Shown: positions 7,459-14,335 of the stretch, piece by piece | How the letters are laid out: each line of letters starts with the position of its first letter | Position numbering within the stretch: the first letter of the stretch is position 1 | Assembly (NCBI GenBank): GCA_002367285.1 | Contig: DFBF01000318.1 | Location: 1 to 14,335, forward strand | Direction of reading: 5' to 3' | From: Rhodobacteraceae bacterium UBA3087 | GTDB taxonomy: Bacteria; Pseudomonadota; Alphaproteobacteria; Rhodobacterales; Rhodobacteraceae | Length of the DNA stretch: 14,335 bases | Made by a program: the position numbers and the translations under genes | The notes under the pieces: generated by a model | Databases searched by the model: none | What the model saw: the letters and a program-made list of their open reading frames with translations, nothing else | Told to the model about the DNA's origin: nothing

Positions 7459-7695
7459 ATGACATCACCTGACATCATCGACCGTGTGCTGGTGCATTAT
7501 GATCGCATCAGTCAGGCCTATGGCGACGGCATTCGGCGCGCGCGCAGCTTTGGGCGCCTAACGCGCAAGTACCAGATCGAAAGACGGGGCGCGGATTTTT
7601 CGCGCCCCGTGTGTTTCAATAGATCAGATCGTGGTCATCACCACCCTGCCCGTCATAGTGACGTTTCAGGTATTGCAAGGCGATGCGCAGCATGA
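7459..7695 (+). other. Doubtful short ORF running through a terminator
   Basis: A 78-codon frame from an ATG preceded by a purine-rich GGGGGT. Its first 42 residues (MTSPDIIDRVLVHYDRISQAY and on) look protein-like, with a likely helix. The frame then crosses the terminator hairpin at 7584-7610 and enters the 3' end of the DUF6456 gene on the opposite strand, where its sequence is only a shadow. It may be the start of a truncated gene or noise. I recognise no family. Confidence 0.2.
7584..7610 (-). terminator. Terminator downstream of the DUF6456 gene
   Basis: A perfect 10-bp stem (ACGGGGCGCG at 7584-7593, its complement at 7601-7610) with a 7-base loop begins six bases past the stop codon at 7616. 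A short CTTTC tail follows on the minus strand. It could also act on plus-strand transcripts. Confidence 0.75.
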
Positions 7696-8752
7696 ACTTG
7701 CCCGACCGTTGAGGCATTTGCAGTTCGCCCTCGACCACCTCCATGCCCTGTTCCTGGCAACAGACACGCAACAGCATGTCGCCCAGTTCGGGTTGCACGG
7801 TGAACATGGCCGCATCAAATCGCGCGCGCGCATCCATGCGTCGATCGGTGCGCGTGCCCCCGGGCGCGGTGCTCCCGGTCCCGCCCATCATGCCCTGCCA
7901 GTCCAGCCCACCAGAGACGTCCACCTGGGCCATCTCGAAATCACGCTGCAACCGTTCTCCGGCCGCCACCAGATCGGCGGACAGGTATTTGCCGCCGGAT
8001 TTCTGATCCTTCAGACGGGCCAACAGGCGCAGCGGGGTTTCCCCGCCCACGGTCTGGCCACGCCGGCGGGGTGTGTCCAGACGGGACTGATGCCCCTTGC
8101 CAAAGAACCCGGTCGCGGGCGTTGCGCCGGTGAAATTGGCTGGTGCTTCGGCAAACCCCATGGCGGCGGCGTTTTCGTCTTCGGCCATGAAGCGGTTCAA
8201 AACCACCCGACCCGCCGGGGCGATGCGATAGCGCGCAACCTTGCCGCGCGCTTCACCGGTGATCCATTCCTTCACAGCCATGGCCTGGGCCAGGCGTGTG
8301 TCGCATTTGTCGCGCGGCACCAGGCGGCCGTCATCGGCCTCGGTCACTACGACGGCGGTGTCGACATTCGGCGTCACCGCCAGGATTGCCCCCGGTTCCA
8401 AAAGGGCACGAAGAATGCGGGTTCCGTCCCGCCTGAGGGTCTGTTCGTCCGGGGTCTGCTCGGTCATGATGTGGCGCTCATCCTTGCTTTTGGCATTGGA
8501 CTTCGCCCCCGTCTGTATCGTGCGGCATGATCGCCCCAGTTCGGACAGGATGCTGTCCACAAGCGGGTCGTCACGCTTCTTTTCGGTCTTTTGGACCTGC
8601 CTCAGTATGGTTGATGCATGGCAACCTTTCTCTCTTGCCAGAGCGCGAATGGTTAACCCACCCTCAACATGTTCCAGATACAACTTCATCGAATCGGGCA
8701 GCCAGGAGGGAAAACCCCCGTCGCCGTTTCTATTAGACACGTTGCGCGTCAT
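7616..8752 (-). CDS. Helix-turn-helix protein with C-terminal DUF6456 domain
   Basis: A 378-residue protein of a type found mainly in Rhodobacteraceae; its biological role is not known to me. The N-terminus carries a probable helix-turn-helix at about 30-56: GGLTIRALAREKGCHASTIL followed by RQVQKTEKK. This supports DNA binding. A variable linker runs to about residue 95. The C-terminal half holds the DUF6456-like region with SRLDTPRRRGQ, PLRLLARLKD, LSADLVAAGERLQRDFEMAQ and, near the end, LRIALQYLKRHYD. I chose the ATG at 8752 because GGGGG lies upstream and the family usually begins with MTRN-like sequence; in-frame starts at 8809 and 8815 are alternatives. It diverges from the DUF6477 gene across an AT-rich control region. 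The family name is recalled from sequence pattern, not searched. Confidence 0.85.
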   Translation of the reverse strand: MTRNVSNRNGDGGFPSWLPDSMKLYLEHVEGGLTIRALAREKGCHASTILRQVQKTEKKRDDPLVDSILSELGRSCRTIQTGAKSNAKSKDERHIMTEQTPDEQTLRRDGTRILRALLEPGAILAVTPNVDTAVVVTEADDGRLVPRDKCDTRLAQAMAVKEWITGEARGKVARYRIAPAGRVVLNRFMAEDENAAAMGFAEAPANFTGATPATGFFGKGHQSRLDTPRRRGQTVGGETPLRLLARLKDQKSGGKYLSADLVAAGERLQRDFEMAQVDVSGGLDWQGMMGGTGSTAPGGTRTDRRMDARARFDAAMFTVQPELGDMLLRVCCQEQGMEVVEGELQMPQRSGKFMLRIALQYLKRHYDGQGGDDHDLIY

Positions 8753-8815
8753 ATATGCCCCCGTGTTAGCCTGTTCCGATGTCCCCACGAAACAAGGCGT
8801 TCCAGTCATAGACAA

Positions 8816-9012
8816 CTCAAGGTTGCGTCTGACAAACAGACCCTAGCCGTGAATTGGTTACTGTAAAGTTAATTGTTTACAGAGTATTTATGTTTAGTTT
8901 CCATTCTGGCAACAATCGTTAAAGGCACCGTACGGTGCTGGGCGGTGACGCAACACCCGTTGGGGTTGTGCGACAACATCAGGCGACTCAAGCAAACCTG
9001 AAGGAGCCCGAC
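8816..9012. promoter_or_regulatory. AT-rich divergent control region with inverted repeat and palindrome
   Basis: The region between the DUF6456 and DUF6477 genes is clearly richer in A and T (about 8850-8925) than the rest of the window. It holds an inverted repeat CTGTAAA / TTTACAG (8861-8867 and 8876-8882, 8-base spacer). A perfect 14-bp palindrome lies at 8925-8938 (centre CCGTACGG). On the minus strand TTGCCA (8912-8907) and TAAATA (8890-8885) are a weak promoter candidate reading toward the DUF6456 gene, which would place the inverted repeat at the transcription start. No regulator is assigned. Confidence 0.5.
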
Positions 9013-9315
9013 ATGACCGCCCTGACCGATGTGACCACTGCCCTTGCCGCCCTGCGCCGCCCCCGCCTGTTGATCCGTGCCGCCAAATTCGGCCTGATGG
9101 ATTACAACCGCGAGCGGGATCTGAAACGGGTGATGAAGACGACGGCAACCCCCAGCCCGGCGCGGGCGGTGGACGGTCTGATTGCACGCGAGGCGCAACT
9201 GGAAGCCACCCGCAAGGCGGGCGAAGCAAGCTACTCGGTTGCGCGCCATGTCGAGGTTTTGATCGCCCTGATGGCCGAGGCCCGCCTGTTGCCGCGCAAG
9301 CAATCGCAGGCCTGA
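9013..9315 (+). CDS. DUF6477 family protein
   Basis: A 100-residue soluble protein of unknown function whose family is largely restricted to Rhodobacteraceae. The hallmark is the N-terminal ALRRPRLLIRAAKFGLMDYN followed by a basic ERDLKRVMK segment. A long helical second half contains LIAREAQLEATRKAGEASYS and RHVEVLIALMAEARLL. There is no signal peptide, membrane segment or known catalytic motif. The start is well supported: AAGGAG lies six bases before the ATG at 9013, while the open frame extends upstream without a start of comparable quality. It diverges from the DUF6456 gene and is closed by a strong terminator. The protein is basic at its N-terminus, but nucleic-acid binding is only a guess. 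Family membership is recalled from the sequence pattern. Confidence 0.85.
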   Translation: MTALTDVTTALAALRRPRLLIRAAKFGLMDYNRERDLKRVMKTTATPSPARAVDGLIAREAQLEATRKAGEASYSVARHVEVLIALMAEARLLPRKQSQA

Positions 9316-9324
9316 GACCAAATC

Positions 9325-9356
9325 AAAGGGCCGCCGGATTGCCCCGGCGGCCCTTG
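9325..9356. terminator. Bidirectional terminator between converging genes
   Basis: A 10-bp perfect GC stem (9328-9337 with 9344-9353) around a 6-base loop, lengthened by A-T pairs on both sides, so either transcript ends its stem with T residues. It serves the DUF6477 gene (stop at 9315) and the methyltransferase gene coming from the other side (stop at 9385). Confidence 0.85.
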
Positions 9357-9384
9357 AATATCACGCAGAAATCGCCTGAGGGCA

Positions 9385-10929
9385 TTACATGAACGCGTCC
9401 GGCATGCTGTCTTTCTTCTTGGCAACATAGTCGCGCAGACCCTCGGCAATGCCCGGATCCATGCCCGGTTGCTGATAGTCATTCAGCAATTTTGCCACCC
9501 GTTCAGTGGCCAAAGCCATGGTGTCGCGCGCGCCTTCTTCTTCCCAGGTCTCATAGGGCTTATAGTCCAGCATGTCCGAACGCCAGAACGCGGTCTTGAA
9601 ATTCGCCTGGGTATGTTCACAGCCCAGGAAGTGACCGCCGGGGCCGACCTCGCGCAGCGCGTCCATGGCCTGGGCGTTTTCGTCGATCTCAATGCCCTTG
9701 GCGATATTGTGCAACACGCCCAACTGGTCTGCATCCATGACGAATTTCTCATAGGACGACACCAGACCGCCTTCGAGCCAGCCACAGGCGTGCAGCATAA
9801 AGTTCACACCAGACAGCAGACCGGCATTCAGCGAATTCGCCGTTTCATAGGCGGCCTGAGCGTCGGGTAGTTTCGATCCATTGAACGACCCCGCCGAGCG
9901 ATAGGGCAGCCCCAGGCGACGAAACAACTGGCCGCAACCATAGGTAATCTGCGCCGCTTCGGGCGTGCCAAAGGTCGGCGCGCCCGAATTCATGTCGATC
10001 GAGGTAACAAACGTGCCCGCAATGACCGGCGCGCCTTTGCGGATGATCTGGCTATAGGCGACACCGGCCAGGACCTCGGCCAGAACCTGGGTCAGCGTGC
10101 CCGCAACGGACACCGGCGCCATGGCCCCGCCGACAATAAAGGGCGAAATGATTGCCGCCTGGTTGTTCCGGGCAAAGACCTCAAGCGCGCCCATCATGAC
10201 GCTGTCAAAGGTCAGGGGCGAATTGATGTTGATCAGCGAGGTCATGACAGTGTTCTGCTGCACGAAATCTTGGCCAAACAGAATGCCGCACATGTCGACC
10301 GAATCCTGGGCCCGCACGGGTTCGGTGACGGACCCCATGAACGGCTTGTCCGACAGGGTCATATGCGCATGCAGCATGTCCAGGTGGCGTTTGTTCACCG
10401 GAATATCGGTGGGTTCGCACACGGTGCCGCCCGAATGGTGCAGCCACTTGGACATATAGCCCAGTTTTACGAAATTGTTGAAATCCGCCATGGTGGCATA
10501 ACGGCGCCCCCCGGTGGCGTCGCGCACAAAGGGTGGGCCATAGACCGGCGCCAGCACCAGGTTGTTGCCACCGATGACCACGTTGCGGTCGGGGTTGCGG
10601 GCGTGTTGGGTGAACTGACTGGGCGCCGTCTTGCACAGCGCGCGCGCCAGACCACGCGGAATGCGCACGCGTTCGCCCTCAACCAAAGCCCCGGCAGCCT
10701 TCCAGCGCTCCAGCGCCTCGGGGTTTTCCACGAAGGCCACACCGATTTCTTCCAACACGGTTTCCGCGTTGGCCTCGATGATCTGAAGCGCTTCCTCGTT
10801 GAGGATCTCCAGATTGGGGATGTTGCGCTCGATATACTTGGCGCATTCGATCTTAACTGCGGTGCGTTCTGCGCGACGTGCGGCGCCACCGCCACCACGT
10901 GCCCGACGCCGTGTTCCAGCTTCTGCCAT
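9385..10929 (-). CDS. MttB-superfamily (trimethylamine methyltransferase-like) methyltransferase, non-pyrrolysine
   Basis: A 514-residue cytoplasmic protein of the superfamily that moves a methyl group from a quaternary or tertiary amine to a corrinoid protein. The frame is unbroken by any internal TAG, so this is a pyrrolysine-free member, as in glycine betaine and proline betaine methyltransferases. Family features include NLEILNEEALQIIEANAETV near the start, GSVTEPVRAQDSVDM, SINMNSGAPTFGTPEA-like sequence (ITSIDMNSGAP), the conserved SKLPDAQAAYE, and PGGHFLGCEHTQANF near the end. The first 25 residues are very Arg- and Gly-rich, as is common in Roseobacter members. GGAGGG eight bases before the ATG fixes the start. 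No corrinoid protein or reactivase gene is in view, so the partner must be elsewhere. The actual substrate cannot be read from the sequence. It diverges from a FadL-type porin gene. Confidence 0.9.
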   Translation of the reverse strand: MAEAGTRRRARGGGGAARRAERTAVKIECAKYIERNIPNLEILNEEALQIIEANAETVLEEIGVAFVENPEALERWKAAGALVEGERVRIPRGLARALCKTAPSQFTQHARNPDRNVVIGGNNLVLAPVYGPPFVRDATGGRRYATMADFNNFVKLGYMSKWLHHSGGTVCEPTDIPVNKRHLDMLHAHMTLSDKPFMGSVTEPVRAQDSVDMCGILFGQDFVQQNTVMTSLININSPLTFDSVMMGALEVFARNNQAAIISPFIVGGAMAPVSVAGTLTQVLAEVLAGVAYSQIIRKGAPVIAGTFVTSIDMNSGAPTFGTPEAAQITYGCGQLFRRLGLPYRSAGSFNGSKLPDAQAAYETANSLNAGLLSGVNFMLHACGWLEGGLVSSYEKFVMDADQLGVLHNIAKGIEIDENAQAMDALREVGPGGHFLGCEHTQANFKTAFWRSDMLDYKPYETWEEEGARDTMALATERVAKLLNDYQQPGMDPGIAEGLRDYVAKKKDSMPDAFM

Positions 10930-11206
10930 GGATCAACCCTCCGAATACCTGTTCGACTGTCTTGATACCCTGACACCTGAGCGCCAACCCGTCGGGAACG
11001 GCGATTGAGGGGCAAAAGCGACATTGCCCGCTACGAAAAACACCACCGCCGCCGTGCCTCGTGCCCCATGCTGCAGCGCGGAGAGGGTTTTTCTAGGTTT
11101 ATCTGAATATCCGCATATAGTGATAGCGGTATCGGTCGGGAGGACGCGCGTGCCGAACAGCTGAAAAAGGCGACCCAGATCGCCCAATCGGAACAGGGAG
11201 GGTTGC

Positions 11207-12469
11207 ATGGACAACCGGAAGAACTGGGCGCGTCGCGTCCCGGCCATTGTGACCGCTGCGGCGGTTGCGGTTTCCGCACATGATGCGATGGCCACGAACG
11301 GATACATGACCAACGGCGTCACCCCGCAACAAAAGGCGATGGCCGGTGCCGGTGTTGCCGCGGACACAGGCGTCATGGGCATGGCCCTGAACCCGGCGCT
11401 GGGGGTAAACAATACGGGCGTCGAGGCCTGTTTTTCCATCTTTTCACCGGACCGCGATGTGACCATTGGCCCCGGCGGGCCGCTGACACCCGGCACGCAC
11501 CGGTCGAACAATCGGGTCTTTGCCGTGCCCTGTGGAGGAGCCAACTGGCGGCTAAATGATCGTTCGACCCTGGGTTTCGTTGCCTATGGCAATGGCGGTA
11601 TGAACACCAAGTACAGCACGAATTTCTTCGCAGGCTTTGGCGCGGGCAGCAGCCCCCTGGGCGTCGATCTGATGCAACTGTTCATCAGCCCGACCTGGTC
11701 CCACGAGGTCAATGAACAATTCAGCATCGGCGTGGCGCCGGTCTTTGCGATCCAGGGGTTTCGCGCCTATGGGCTTGAGGCTTTTGCCGGCATGTCGTCC
11801 AATCCCCTGGCCGTGTCCAACAATGGCACCGATTGGAGCTATGGCGCGGGGATCAATCTGGGCCTGGCCTGGAGCCCGAATGACAGCTTCACGCTGGGCG
11901 CCGCCTATCGGTCGCGCGTCTATATGAGCGAGTTTGACGATTATGCCGGGCTGTACGCCGAACAGGGTGATTTCGACATTCCCGCGCAACTGACCGTTGC
12001 GGCGGCGTTCAAGGCATCCGATGCCCTGACCCTGACGGCGGAATATCAGCACATCTGGTACAACGACATTGCCGCCATCGGCAACCCGCAGACACCGGCG
12101 AATTTCCCCCTGGGCACCGATACCGGTGCTGGTTTTGGCTGGAAAGACATGGACGTGTTCCGCGTCGCCGCCGCCTATCAGGTGAATGACACGCTGACGT
12201 TGCGTGGGGGCGTGTCCTATGCCAGCGAATTCATTGATCCCGTGTCGACCGTCATCAACACGTTGGCCCCGGCCACACCGCAATGGCACATCGGCCTGGG
12301 CGCAAGCTGGCAGTTGGATGACAGCCGCAGCCTGTCGGTGTCCTATACCCGCGCGTTGAGCCATTCGATCACCGGCATGAACCCGGTCATGACAGGTGGC
12401 GCGCCACAATCGGCCGGGCTGCGTATGGATCAGCACGAACTGGCCATCGGGATGAGCTGGGCCTGGTAA
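11207..12469 (+). CDS. Outer-membrane transport protein, OmpP1/FadL/TodX family
   Basis: A 420-residue beta-barrel predicted to carry hydrophobic or amphipathic small molecules across the outer membrane. The signal peptide has a basic start (DNRKNWARR), an Ala/Val core and likely cleavage after AMA at residue 29. The mature N-terminus, TNGYMTNGVTPQQKAMAGAG, is the family hallmark that forms the plug region in FadL. Repeated amphipathic strands follow (FTLGAAYRSRVYM, LTLTAEYQHIWYND, LTLRGGVSYASEF, LSVSYTRAL), ending in HELAIGMSWAW with an aromatic last residue as required by the BAM machinery. Two cysteines (in EACFS and VPCGG) may form a disulphide. GGAGG lies five bases before the ATG. The divergent neighbour is an MttB-type methyltransferase, so a methylated amine is a conceivable cargo, but this family more often carries fatty acids or aromatics. 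Confidence 0.9.
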   Translation: MDNRKNWARRVPAIVTAAAVAVSAHDAMATNGYMTNGVTPQQKAMAGAGVAADTGVMGMALNPALGVNNTGVEACFSIFSPDRDVTIGPGGPLTPGTHRSNNRVFAVPCGGANWRLNDRSTLGFVAYGNGGMNTKYSTNFFAGFGAGSSPLGVDLMQLFISPTWSHEVNEQFSIGVAPVFAIQGFRAYGLEAFAGMSSNPLAVSNNGTDWSYGAGINLGLAWSPNDSFTLGAAYRSRVYMSEFDDYAGLYAEQGDFDIPAQLTVAAAFKASDALTLTAEYQHIWYNDIAAIGNPQTPANFPLGTDTGAGFGWKDMDVFRVAAAYQVNDTLTLRGGVSYASEFIDPVSTVINTLAPATPQWHIGLGASWQLDDSRSLSVSYTRALSHSITGMNPVMTGGAPQSAGLRMDQHELAIGMSWAW

Positions 12470-12487
12470 GCTCTCAAAACGAACATC

Positions 12488-12509
12488 GGGCGTCCCTTTG
12501 GGGGCGTCC
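12488..12509 (+). terminator. Probable terminator after the FadL-type gene
   Basis: A 9-bp stem with two G-U pairs (12488-12496 with 12501-12509) around a TTTG loop, 18 bases after the stop codon. A C/T-rich stretch follows. It also appears as a direct repeat of GGGCGTCCC. It separates the porin gene from guaA. Confidence 0.6.
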
Positions 12510-12550
12510 CCTCTTGCGCTGGACGCGGCCCTGCCCTATTGCGCTGGGGC

Positions 12551-14113
<1,563 letters not shown>

Positions 14114-14140
14114 TCCCCAATTCAGCGCAAGGATAAGCGG

Positions 14141-14335
14141 ATGAGCCAACACCATGACGCCTGCGAAACGCCACATGTCAGCTATGTGTTCGATGGCGGT
14201 TTTGCGCTGCCATCCTTGATGTCGGCCTATTCGCTGCTGAGCCATCGCCCAAAGGACGTTGTGGTCGAGTTCTTTGTCACCGAAGAGATCGCCAAAATGC
14301 AGCCCGCGCTTGCGGTGCTGCGGGCGACCTTTCCC
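14141..14335 (+). CDS. Possible glycosyltransferase (family 8-like), N-terminal part, cut by window edge
   Basis: The first 65 codons of a gene that continues past the right edge. AAGGA seven bases before the ATG gives a good ribosome site. The protein begins MSQHHDACETPHVSYVFDGG, then FALPSLMSAYSLLSHRPKDVVVEFFVTEEI. A strand (VSYVFDGG), a helix in which many residues point to repeated acceptor sampling (ALPSLMSAYSLL), and a second strand (VVVEFFV) match the opening Rossmann-like fold of family 8 glycosyltransferases. The metal-binding DxD lies beyond the visible part, so the assignment is tentative. No signal peptide is seen. It follows guaA closely and may share its transcript, which need not mean a shared function. 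Confidence 0.75.
   Translation, partial: MSQHHDACETPHVSYVFDGGFALPSLMSAYSLLSHRPKDVVVEFFVTEEIAKMQPALAVLRATFP

Noticed and set aside
8944..8975. Hairpin near 8950-8972 upstream of the DUF6477 gene
   Set aside because: The arms pair only with a 2x2 internal mismatch, so support is too weak.
9385..10929. Pyrrolysine-containing MttB
   Set aside because: The frame has no internal TAG codon, so pyrrolysine is not encoded.
11093..11121. Promoter of the FadL-type gene with -10 TATAGT at 11116
   Set aside because: No acceptable -35 element lies at the right distance, so I did not list it as a feature.
11552..12436. 294-codon minus-strand frame opposite the FadL-type gene
   Set aside because: It is antisense to a well-supported outer-membrane protein and is rich in His, Arg and Gly as expected of a shadow.

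Overview
The window looks like a chromosomal segment of a marine-type alphaproteobacterium of the Rhodobacteraceae (Roseobacter group). This rests on the high GC content, the enlarged PstA and PstC permeases, a DUF6456/DUF6477-type pair, an MttB-superfamily methyltransferase with an Arg/Gly-rich N-terminus, and the overall codon style. The assignment comes from family knowledge, not from a database search.

Left third (1-6356, all on the minus strand): a phosphate-starvation cluster read right to left as phoR, a GGDEF diguanylate cyclase gene, pstS, pstC, pstA and the first 42 codons of pstB, which leaves the window at its left edge. The expected phoU and phoB would lie outside. A Pho box made of six-base repeats every 11 bp lies upstream of pstS. 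A GC-rich hairpin separates pstS from pstC. A small intrinsic terminator separates phoR from the cyclase gene. The cyclase gene between phoR and pstS is the most unusual part of this block, because the usual alphaproteobacterial order is phoR-pstS-pstC-pstA-pstB-phoU-phoB.

Middle (6477-9355): a small unnamed protein gene runs divergently from phoR behind a good sigma-70-like promoter. About 620 bp without a convincing gene follows, holding a possible remnant of a LysR-type regulator and a short ORF that runs through a terminator. Next come two divergent lineage-typical genes, a DUF6456 helix-turn-helix protein (minus) and a DUF6477 protein (plus). They share an AT-rich control region with an inverted repeat and a 14-bp palindrome.

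Right third (9385-14335): an MttB-superfamily (non-pyrrolysine) methyltransferase gene on the minus strand diverges from a FadL/OmpP1-type outer-membrane transport protein gene on the plus strand. guaA (GMP synthase) follows behind a terminator, and closely after it the start of a possible glycosyltransferase gene runs off the right edge.

Most of the window is ordinary core genome. The observations most worth testing are the cyclase with a degenerate inhibitory site inside the phosphate cluster, the control region between the DUF6456 and DUF6477 genes, the unnamed gene divergent from phoR, and the methyltransferase/FadL divergent pair.
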